Source: Bimuria novae-zelandiae CBS 107.79
Taxonomy: Eukaryota; Ascomycota; Dothideomycetes; Pleosporales; Didymosphaeriaceae
NCBI GenBank assembly: GCA_010015655.1
Contig: ML976756.1
Span: 152,246-216,245 of the forward strand
Length of the DNA: 64,000 nucleotides
Direction: 5' to 3'
Of this stretch, positions 55,854 to 64,000 are shown in pieces. Within the stretch, counting starts at the first letter, position 1. Each line of letters opens with the position of its first letter. Made by a program: the position numbers and the translations under genes. The notes beneath the pieces were generated by a model. The model was given only the letters and a program-made list of their open reading frames with translations. It made no database searches and was not told where the DNA came from.

Positions 55854-56287
55854 GCTTGTTAGCAGCCATGTGTACAATTGTAGTCGTAGTTCCAGTGTGC
55901 TTGATGGGTGTCTCGGATGGGTATCTTGGTAGGGTATAATAGTCAGATTCTTCCTCGCGCTGCGTCTTGGTCGATTGAGCGGATTTCATCTGTAGATGGA
56001 ATTGCATGTTTCCGCTGGGCATTTGAGAAGAAGTAATGGTAGTACAGTAAATGTGACACTTCCACTGAGCTTTTTGACTTACCATACATCTTGGTCGCAT
56101 GTGCAATGTACATCTGAACTTCTAGTCTGCCCCCACCTGCACCTCCATCGCACGGCGCACGTGGTGGCCACCAGCGCCAAACACCACCACCACCACCACC
56201 CAAAGTCTCTTGCCTCGTGGCCGTGATGCCTCCGCAGTGCGATGCTTAGAACAAGCAGCTGCACACCGGTCGCCGTGCAAGGTCACC
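55854..56287. other. Intergenic region upstream of recyclin-1
   Basis: About 430 bp. A (CAC)n run lies at about 56182-56200. It should contain the 3' end of the CFEM gene and the promoter of recyclin-1. Confidence 0.45.
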
Positions 56288-59093
56288 ATGTCGAACTTCA
56301 AGCGGGCAATGCCCGCGCGGCACCAGAATGTCGTCGCCTCGCTGCACACGACTCAGCTGGTGGACGACTCCAAGGCCGTGCTGCCAGCGGGTAGTCTTCC
56401 TGTCCCCGTTGCTCGAGGCCTCAGCTGACGGTTGCAGAGCTCATCAACACGATCCTCGACTACCTCCCCGTCGCCGACATGTTTCGGTTCGCTGCGACGT
56501 CGAAGCGCATGCAAGAGATGGTGTACGACGACACACGGTGGATACAGAGACTCAGAAGCATGGGCTGCTGGAACGAAGCAGAGGCGCGCCAGCGGTTCGA
56601 TCAAGCCATGCGTAGGAAGGCTGAAGCCCAGCGAACCAGGGCATCCAACGGTACAGGACACGGGGTACCACCCCCGGGTGGGGCCCCCAAGGGCAGTACC
56701 ACGCTTTTTGACGCTGGTCTGGAAGAAGAGATACAGCGCAAGTCGGTCGAGGCGTCAGCGCGACCGCGGGCGAGCACGCTGGACAAGAACTTCGAGGACA
56801 TGACACTGGCTCACGGCGCTGCCCGAGCATACCGCGTGGACCCGAACCAGGCCTTGCAGGTACTCTCACACGTGCGCTCGATACGGGGCATGGCCCGACA
56901 AGAGTATGGGCAAGTCTATGGAGCTCTGGCGCCGTACTATTTCGATCTTGCGAGGTCGAAGAGCCACTCCGACCCAGTCTTGTTCCGCACGTACCGCGAT
57001 CCTGAGCAACAAGCTCGCATGCTTGCACAGCTCAAGGTCTTCGCCAAAAGCGACTTTGCCCAAGGCTGGAACCAACGAGAGGAGAGGCTGGACACGATGA
57101 TGGGCATCTTCGAAAACGCTGTCTTGCGAGAGTTCGAGCAAGGGGCCGAGGCGCGCGACTTCGACGGCCGCATGAAGAGATACGCCCAGGTTTTGGTTTC
57201 GTTGAATGGTGGCACCGCGGGGATTGATTCATACATTCACAACCACCCTCTGCTGCTGGACAAGGAAAAGCTAGGCAACCCAAAAGATTGCCTACGCCTC
57301 GCCGGTTCCGGCCAGTTATCCCTCCAACCCTCTCATGACTTCTTCAGAGGCCTCGCTGTCGCCCTCAATGAAGAGGCCGCCATTATCGATCGAGTTTTCC
57401 CGTCAACTGTAGATGTTTTGCAACCCTTCTTAGAGCGCGTTGCTGAAGACGTGATTTCCGATTACGTGACGGCGTTGTTTGACGAGGCCCACGACGTTAG
57501 CATCGAGACCTACCTGAAAGCTGTTTCGGGTGTATTTGACCAGGCGCTCCAGTTAGCGATGTCGCTCATACCTACAAAGGGCTCCAAGCCCGATTTCGCA
57601 GACGAGGCTATGCGTATAATATCGCGGTGTTTCGAACAGCATGTCGATCTCTATCTGCAGGAAGAGCTAGACTTCTTCAAGCGGAAATCAGAAGCAGAAG
57701 TGGAAGCCTGGGAAAAACGGTTGACCGAGGAAGAACAGACCGCAGAGTCCTTCTTCATGTCGAATGTCAGCAGACAAGCTGCGAAACGCGACTTTCTTAC
57801 CTCCTTTAAGAAGGTGGTAATGGCGCCTGTCAATGTCCTTCCATCGTTCGGCAGCTCTGGAGTCTCTAAGCCCGCAACCAATGCTGCCACCGTGAGCGGC
57901 CAGAATCTAGACATAACGTCGAGGTCTTCCACACCAGTACCGGAGCGTGCTCCGTCTCCTCGGCTTGAAGCACCGACTTCGGAGCTTGCGGCGAAGGCTG
58001 CCATCATGAACTCAAGATTGGAAGGAATTCGCAGTTTGTTCAGCATCGAGGTTGCATTGAACCTCACCCACACTGCGAAAGCAAGCTTAGAAAGAGCCGC
58101 ACGATTTGTACGACTTGGCGGCCAGTCAGGCGAAGAAGCGAAGGAGCAATGCGAGAGCATCTTCATCAAAATGCTGCAAATCCTTGGGGGACGACACATG
58201 AAACCAGGCTTTGACAAGGCCGTGAGCCACTTGTCAGACTACAAACCCCGAGAAGTTGCTGATCACAGCAACGAAGGCGTGGCACCTCTTGTCGCCTTTC
58301 TCGAACTCGTCAATGTTGGAGACTTGATACAACAAATGATTGAGGTGTTTTACTTGCAGGAACTGGTTGCTGCGAAGCTGACCGATCAGGATGACTTTTT
58401 GAGCGCTGCTTGCAAGGAGAAGAAACGATTTGAACAAATGCTTGACGAACGGGTAGCCGCAGGGCTCAATAAAGGCATCGATGTGCTCATGGACGAAGTG
58501 GAATACCTTTGCGGCACTACGCAATTACCAACCGACTTTAACCCTCCAGTCGGACCCAATGGGTCGGTGCAGGTGTCGGACGTTGGGCCCAGCCATACAG
58601 CCAAGAGGATAGTCGATGTTGTGTCCTCGCACACCAGCATGTTGGTGGGGAGCACAGACAAGACGGTGCTAGACGTCTTCAACCAGGAGGTTGGGTTGCG
58701 TCTGTTCACTGCGCTTTGCAAGCACCTCAAACGGCAGCGGATCAGCGTGGACGGGGCAATCAAGCTGATCAGGTAAGCTCTTAGTCACGTAGTTGTTTTG
58801 GCAGCTGACTGATTTGGACTAGTGACATGAACGCGTACAATACCTACATTGTCTCACTCAGGAACAAATCCATAACGCAGTATTTCGCTGCACTGAGAGA
58901 GCTCTCGCAGATCTATCTGATCGAACCCCACCACGCAAAGGAGATTGCGACAATCATTGCAGATACGGATCGGTATCATGGGATTTTCAGGGCCGAGGAA
59001 GTGTATGAGTATGCGGAGCGCAGGGCTGATTGGTATCAGATCAAAGGCGCGGTGGAGAAGCAAATGTATGGCGTTGGATGTTTAGTCATGTGA
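56288..59093 (+). CDS. RCY1: Recyclin-1 homologue (F-box and Sec10 domain)
   Basis: An N-terminal F-box (PAELINTILDYLPVADMFRF...VYDDTRWIQRLRSMG, about residues 34-75) is followed by a long Sec10-like exocyst domain (about 200-880; DFFRGLAVALNEEAAIIDRVFP, HVDLYLQEELDFFK, ASLERAARFV, LVAFLELVNVGDLIQQMIEV, QEVGLRLFTALCKHLKRQRIS). This combination identifies recyclin-1 (yeast Rcy1, fission yeast Pof6), which acts in endosome-to-surface recycling and cell separation. It ends in GCLVM, a CAAX-type prenylation box; yeast Rcy1 also carries one. Exons: 56288-56390, 56438-58772 and 58823-59093, about 902 aa. Introns are 47 and 50 nt. The F-box is only complete after removal of intron 1 (acceptor TTGCAG at 56437). 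Confidence 0.92.
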
Positions 59094-59680
59094 AGCGGAG
59101 CGCACCTGGGCAAACACCGACGCGCAGAACAATGCATTGCACTGCAATGATCCCGTCTGAATCTGCCCCTCAATGTCTCTTCTTATCTTGCGTGGTGTCT
59201 TGCGTGGTGTCTTGCGTGGCGTCTTGCAGTACATGTTGTGCTAAGTCGGTGAGTGGGACTTGTTGGTGGAACTGGACCCTGGTGGAGAGCTTGCGCTGGA
59301 CCTTTACTCTTGCCTTTACCCGCCTCTCACCATAGAAACACTGGTCTGGGCTTCTGATAATAGTACGATTTGCTCATGCGGGTGGCTGCTGCGGCCCCAC
59401 TACAACACTACCGTTTTAAGCTGGTCTAGTCTAAACATCACCAACTCATAACACTCTTGTTGTCGCGACTCCTCGCAAACGCCGTTCAGAAGCCTCTAGC
59501 TGCGCGTGACACGCCCGCGCTCGCGACTGCCAATCCGCCGCTCCCACCCACAAGGCGGGCCTGTGACGCGTAGCTGCTCATTCTCTACGCCGGCCGACGC
59601 ATCTCTGCGCCAGCGCCAGCGTCCGGCTTGGATAGTGAAGCCCAGTTGCCAGCGGGGTAAAGGAACGCGCCTCACCCACC
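59094..59680. other. Intergenic region upstream of SWIB gene
   Basis: About 590 bp. A decanucleotide-like triplicate CTTGCGTGG(T/C)GT lies at 59188-59223. No gene recognised. Confidence 0.45.
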
Positions 59681-60761
59681 ATGTCCGGTACGTGCAATGT
59701 CATGATCCACCGCTGAAGCACCATACTAACAGTCACACCCTTCCAGGACTCGCGCCCGAGGTCGCGGAGAGGTACTCCGCCATCATCGACGACATCCTCG
59801 AGAATGCGGACCTCAACACCATCTCCGCCAAGCGCATACGGAAGGGCTTGCAGGAGCGTCTCGGTCAAGACATCTCCGGGGAGAAGGTACCCACGTTCCC
59901 CAGTGCATGCCCTAGCTGCCACTGATTCTCTGCCATAGCAAGCCGTAACCGACCTCATCATGGTGCGCTTCGACAAGTTCAACGCGGAGCAGAACGGCGC
60001 GCCGGAGCCCGAGGAGCCCGTCCCCAGCGTGGAAGCGCCGACGAATGGGCACACGACAGGCAAGCGCACGCCCGACGACGACTCTGCGCTCTCGGAGCTC
60101 GACGAGTCGCCACCGAAGAAGAAGCCGCGGAAGCACAAGAGCACGGAAGACGAGGATGCGGCGTACGCGGCACGATTGCAGGCGGAGGAGAATATGGCGT
60201 CACGGGCGCGGTCGACGCGCGGCGGGAATACCAAGAAGAAAGCAGCGCCGCAGAAGAAGACGCAGAAGAAGAAGAAGAGCGCGAATAAAGTCAAGGACGA
60301 GGACGACTCCGATATCGCGTCCGGCAGCGGCGGGGAGAAGAAGTCGCCCAAGCGGACGGGAGGGTTTCACGTACGCGCTCCCCCTCCTCTCCCCTCGCCC
60401 ACCAAGCTAACCCTCCTCCCCTATAGAAACCAATGAACCTCTCCACCGCGCTCCAAGACCTCCTCGGCGAAACACAAGTAAGCCCCTGCCTTCCCTTCCC
60501 CCCACATCCCACATCCCACATCTCACATCTCCCTCCCCACTCTCATCTTGTAAGTGGTACTAATGCGGGACACAGCTCTCCCGCCCCCAAACCGTCAAGA
60601 AAATCTGGGAATACGTCAAAGCGCGCGACCTCCAGGACCCGGCCGACAAGCGCCAGATCCGCTGCGACGACGCCATGCGCGCCGTCTTCAAGCAGGACTC
60701 GGTGCATATGTTTACCATGAACAAGATCCTAAACACCAATTTGTACCCCGTCGAAGACTGA
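59681..60761 (+). CDS. DEK_C and SWIB/MDM2 domain protein (Uaf30-like)
   Basis: The N-terminus (VAERYSAIIDDILENADLNT...KRIRKGLQERLGQDIS, about residues 7-65) matches the DEK C-terminal domain. A long Lys-rich acidic linker follows (KKKPRKHKS, KKKAAPQKKTQKKKKS). The C-terminus is a SWIB domain (MNLSTALQDLLGETQLSRPQ...VKKIWEYVKARDLQDP...KRQIRCDDAMRAVF, about 195-265). This layout is that of yeast Uaf30 and Tri1, nuclear factors linked to rDNA transcription and chromatin. Five exons: 59681-59687 (7 nt only), 59747-59886, 59939-60370, 60427-60477 and 60576-60761, about 271 aa. Introns are 59, 52, 56 and 98 nt. The tiny first exon codes MSG only, but splicing restores a clean family start. Confidence 0.9.
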
Positions 60762-60824
60762 ACCCCCTATCCTATCTCTCAAGGGGAAGTGTGACGCGGG
60801 TGATGGGGTTATATAGTGGTTAGG

Positions 60825-60828
<4 letters not shown>

Positions 60829-60894
<66 letters not shown>
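60829..60894. repeat. (GT)33 microsatellite
   Basis: An uninterrupted GT dinucleotide run of about 66 bp, followed by ATGTGT, just downstream of the SWIB gene in the space between convergent genes. Confidence 0.95.
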
Positions 60895-60900
<6 letters not shown>

Positions 60901-61336
60901 TTTTGGTTTTTTACTAGCATGGCGACAAAGGGCGTTCGGCGGGTTTTCTTAGAGGTAGCTGGTTGCGATTCTGCATGAAAAGCGTACGGAGTGTGTGTTT
61001 GCGGGTTTTCTCTCATTGTTTGGTACCGCGGAGGCTAGTCTTATCGAATATGGCGAAAACGAGCGGAGCGGTGGTCGTATGGACCAAGGGGTTTGAATGC
61101 ATATGGCTTGGACTGAATACGGATGGGATGGCAGATAACAGCAGCAGACTGGTTCACGAGACATGGCCCAGGAGAGCAGGAGGGCAGAAAGCTTGGCCGT
61201 GCACTGAGCCTCGCAGGGCTCTGGATGATATAGTACAAGAGTGTTTACAAACAAAATGTCCCGACCCAAAACCGCCCAGTCCATTGCGTTCCCAAAGAAT
61301 GTGACAACCTCCCAGCCCAATCCGTACCTTTCCTTC
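60895..61336. other. Intergenic space between convergent genes
   Basis: About 440 bp between the ends of the SWIB gene (+) and the next gene (-). Only antisense or random frames; no feature recognised. Confidence 0.45.
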
Positions 61337-62737
61337 CTACAACGCCTCCGGCAGCTGCAGCTGAAAGTCCTCCAAATCCTCATCAAACGGATCCCCACCA
61401 CCAAGCTGATTTTTAAAACTCTCCGCCCATGCTTCCTCATCCGCCTCGTCGTCGTCGCGGAGAAGCAAGAGTTCGAGTTCGCGCTCCACGTCCTCGGCCG
61501 TGCGATCTTCGGGTTCCTCCTGCGGCGGCGCTGCTACCAGCGTGGCATTCGTAGACGTCGAGCTGGAGCGGGAGAAGGTTCGCATAACGCGTGGCTTCGC
61601 AGCCGTGGAAGACGTACCGATGTTACGGCTGTGGTTGAGAGAGGAAGAGGCTTGCGTAGGGCGGCTCGCGGCGACGGAGAAGGGAGCGGGCTTGGTGACG
61701 TTGGAGATGGGTTTGCGGGCGAGGGCTCTGCTGGGTGCGGTTTCGCGGCCCTGGGCGTACCCGATGGTGCTCTTGGACGCGGCAGCGGCTTGGGCGTGAC
61801 GGGTCGCTATACCCGCGACGTCGGGCTTCTTACTCAAGGTTGTTTTGCTGGGCAAGCGGGACTTTGTCGCTGCGGTGGGAGCCGCATACGCGGGTTTGCG
61901 CGGCTCAGCAAGAAGTGCGGCAGCTGACCGTGCTGCCAGCGTCGGCGGCCCGGCCCTCTTCATTTTCATCTTCGCATCGTCTTTGGCAGCCGTGGATTTG
62001 GGTGCAGTTTTCTTCGGCAGCGCCACGCCAAAGTGCCGCGCGGTCTCGGCCTGCTCCCTGTCCATCTGCGCCTGGAACTTCCGCTCGAACTCCTCGTCGC
62101 GCTTCTTCCTGTCGCGGTCCAACGCCTCGTCGAACTGGCGCTGCAGCTTCGTGCGGCCGTCGTCCTCGAGCGGGTTGTGGTACGCCTCCCACACGCCGCC
62201 GTTCTCGAGCTTGGGGATCTTCCAGTCGCGCGGGAGATAGTCGTAGTCGTCCAGCAGCGGGATCTCCTTGGGGGGCATGTACTCGACATCCGGCACATGG
62301 TCCTCGTCGGCGATCTGCACATCCGGTTGGACTTTGACCTTTGGACGGCGGAGGCGCGGGCTGACTTTTTGCGTCTTGACCGAGGCGGAGAGGGGAGCAG
62401 GTGTCTGGAAGGCGGTGGCTTTGGCATTTGTCGTTTTCATGCCCAGCGGCGCACGCGTGCGAGGCCCTGCGTGGTGTCAGTCATGGATATAGATGTGATA
62501 CTATGACAGGGACGGACCGGCGGGCGTGACAAAGGCATTCTCCAGCTTGGCATCTGTCTTGACGGTCAACGGGGCCTTGCCCTTGGTGTGCAGCGCCCGG
62601 CCGAGCGCATTCTCGTCGTTGAGCGGGACCTTGAACGGTGTTTTGGGTGCGAGGCGCGCATTGAGCGGCTTGCTGGCGGCTTGCGTCTGCAGGCCATGCA
62701 CAAAGTTTTCCTGGTCTTTCGCTGCGAGCGTTTCCAT
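61337..62737 (-). CDS. Unrecognised fungal protein, mostly disordered
   Basis: Two exons, 62737-62518 and 62466-61337, about 449 aa. The 51-nt intron has a weaker GTCCGT donor and a CACGCAG acceptor, and splicing yields a smooth join (FVTPAG-PRTRAPLGMKTTNAK). The N-terminal 100 residues contain short conserved-looking motifs (KDQENF, APKTPFKVPLNDENA). A charged, Glu/Arg/Lys-rich helix (LQRQFDEALDRDRKKRDEEF) lies near residue 190. The tail is acidic (EDVERELELLLLRDDDEADE; GGGDPFDEDLEDFQLQLP). Pro/Lys-rich short motifs recall cell-cycle substrates such as securins, but I cannot assign it. Upstream, a (GTG)n run at 62764-62793 lies in the presumed 5' leader. Confidence 0.7.
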
Positions 62738-62763
62738 GGTGCGCGTTACATTGAGCGAGGCGT

Positions 62764-62793
62764 CGTGGTGGTGGTGGTGGTGGTGGTGGTGGT
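62764..62793. repeat. (GTG)n trinucleotide run in 5' leader
   Basis: About ten GTG units directly upstream of the minus-strand start codon at 62737 (CAC on the coding strand). In another frame it would encode poly-His, but the run lies outside my gene model. Confidence 0.85.
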
Positions 62794-63125
62794 AGTGTCG
62801 TCGATGCTGGTGTTGGCGGACCCTCTCTGCTCGTTTGTTTACGCGCCGTTGCCGGGGGCTGCAACTGCGACCCCTGCTGCGGCTGCCGAAGCTAAAGGCG
62901 GCGGTAGCGGCCAGTGACCCCTCGCAAACACAGACCAAGACAGGCACCAGACAGCCGCAGATAACCCACCGCTCTCACACACCGCGCTTCTCCCTGCCTG
63001 CCTGCTTGCCTGCTTGCTTGCTTGTATCTACTGTACACTTGCCTCTGCAGCGTCCCACCTGCTTGTCTATATCTCTCGCCAACACACCTGCACACTCTTT
63101 CCATATCTCTCACCGCACACCAGTC
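62794..63125. other. Shared promoter region of divergent genes
   Basis: About 330 bp between the unrecognised minus-strand gene and tropomyosin. A CTGCCTGCTTGC-type repeat lies at about 62994-63024. No other feature. Confidence 0.45.
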
Positions 63126-63818
63126 ATGGATCAGATCAAGCAGGCAAGTTTCCCCCAGCCCAGTCACGCTCCCAGCAAGCCTACTGCTGCACGCCCAACC
63201 GCTAGACCCGTCCTTGCATCCTCGCCTCTCCGAACATATAGCTGACGTGTCCACCCTCCAGCGCATGAATGCCCTGCGCATCGAGGCCGACGAGAGCGCC
63301 TCCAAAGCCGAGGAGTACAAAGCCAAGCTCAAAACGCTCGAAACCGAAAACACGCAAAAGGAGCAAGAAATCACGTCCCTCACGCACAAGAACCAGGTCC
63401 TCGAGGCCGAGGTCGAGAAGCTCGAAGCGTCAGTCAAGACCTACAAGGACGAGGCCACGGGCGGCGCTGCTGCCAGCTCTCAGGTCGAGGCCATGCAGCG
63501 CAAGATCCAGGTCCTTGAGGAAGAAGCTGAGGAGTCGGACAGGACTATTCGTGAGCTGAATGAGAAGTAGGACAGCCCTCTCTTGCCCTCGTCGAGACAG
63601 ATATGCTGGATGAGGGCAAACCCCCAACTTTGGATCTTCGACTGATAAGGGATAGGCTCCGCCAGACCGACGTCAAGTCCGGCCACTTCGAACGCAAAGT
63701 CCAAGCCCTAGAGCAGGCCCGCGACCAGTGGGAAACCAAGTACGAAGAGATGGCCAAGAAATACGCCGACACCAAGAAGGAGCTGGACGAGTTCGCCGCC
63801 GAGATTGGTAACCTCTGA
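63126..63818 (+). CDS. Tropomyosin
   Basis: An all-helical coiled coil of about 161 aa, the standard length of fungal tropomyosins, which coat actin filaments and support cables, rings and polar growth. Conserved heptad sequence runs from MNALRIEADESASKAEEYKA through KEQEITSLTHKNQVLEAEVE and LRQTDVKSGHFERKVQALEQ to KYEEMAKKYADTKKELDEF and ends EIGNL, as expected. Exons: 63126-63143 (MDQIKQ), 63262-63566 and 63656-63818. Intron 1 (63144-63261, 118 nt) is a GC-AG intron with donor CAG|GCAAGT; no GT donor would give the conserved MDQIKQ-RMNALR join. Intron 2 is 89 nt (GTAGGA...GATAG). Confidence 0.94.
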
Positions 63819-64000
63819 TCTCGCCCGTCCTCTGCCCTCCTTCGCGGTTGTTGACGTGTATCTAGTGAACTACTGAACGACGTGGTTCGGGAGCCGGGAG
63901 TGATATCGATGTGATGGTTAGATGGTGTCTGAATGAGAGGAAGCTGTTTACTACTTCTAATACTACTGCTACTACCCCCCTTGTTACCTGCATAGTTCAG
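63819..64000. other. 3' flank of tropomyosin gene to window end
   Basis: Short downstream region with a (TAC)n-like stretch near 63950-63975. No gene seen before the window ends. Confidence 0.4.

Noticed and set aside
55425..55877. Arg/Leu-rich and Glu/Pro-rich frames over the CFEM gene
   Set aside because: They are other-frame readings of the 12-bp coding repeat; the spliced CFEM frame has signal peptide, Cys pattern and anchor.
61241..62506. Plus-strand frames of 157-228 codons opposite the unrecognised protein
   Set aside because: They are antisense to a two-exon minus-strand gene with good splice signals and look like shadow frames.
62764..62793. Poly-His protein start of the minus-strand gene
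   Set aside because: The frame that reads the repeat as His begins upstream at 62947 with a non-fungal-looking start; the ATG at 62737 gives a compact N-terminus, so the repeat is placed in the 5' leader.

Overview
The window is nuclear DNA of a filamentous ascomycete (Pezizomycotina; a dothideomycete would fit, but the sequence alone does not prove the class). Genes carry short introns of about 41-132 nt with GT-AG or GC-AG ends and CTRAC-type branch sites. They sit in GC-balanced blocks separated by very AT-rich blocks in which old transposon genes are full of TAG/TAA stops and D-to-N or W-to-stop changes. That pattern (C:G to T:A on both strands) is the signature of repeat-induced point mutation (RIP).

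Layout. 1-7 kb is a transposon cemetery: a foldback element, a RIP-destroyed Fot1/pogo element, a TA-flanked 755-bp inverted-repeat element and a second, milder Fot1/pogo relic with 44-bp terminal inverted repeats (TIRs). 8-24 kb is a gene block: SAM-PH protein (-), Zn2Cys6 regulator (+), conserved hypothetical (+), U1 snRNP factor Prp39 (+), a 557-bp hAT remnant with intact 8-bp target duplication, and gamma-glutamyltransferase (+). 24-26.6 kb holds gene fragments: an MFS transporter tail, a piggyBac transposase tail, a DUF3425-type regulator pseudogene and a large hairpin. An arylsulfatase (+) follows.

29.1-44.25 kb is a 15.1-kb AT-rich island. It is bounded by inverted CAGCG ends and a perfect 8-bp duplication (GGGGGCGC), so as a unit it behaves like one hAT-type insertion. 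Nested inside are two or more gypsy/chromovirus relics, a fresher solo LTR (duplication GATAA) and a full-length copia element with 242-bp LTRs (duplication TAGGC). The island splits a DUF2235-domain gene on the minus strand: most of it lies at 44.26-46.55 kb and its last codons lie on the far side at 28.93-29.11 kb.

47-64 kb is a housekeeping block: cytochrome c1 (-), CAAX protease Ste24 (-), an ORF-poor stretch, a CFEM GPI-type protein (+), the F-box/Sec10-domain protein recyclin-1 (+), a DEK_C/SWIB-domain chromatin protein (+), an unrecognised conserved-looking protein (-) and tropomyosin (+). The genes do not form a metabolic cluster. Loose themes are secretion, recycling and actin (recyclin-1, tropomyosin, Ste24) and sulfur or glutathione scavenging (gamma-glutamyltransferase, arylsulfatase).

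No rRNA, tRNA or CRISPR was recognised. Gene models were spliced by eye and depend on intron consensus and frame continuity.
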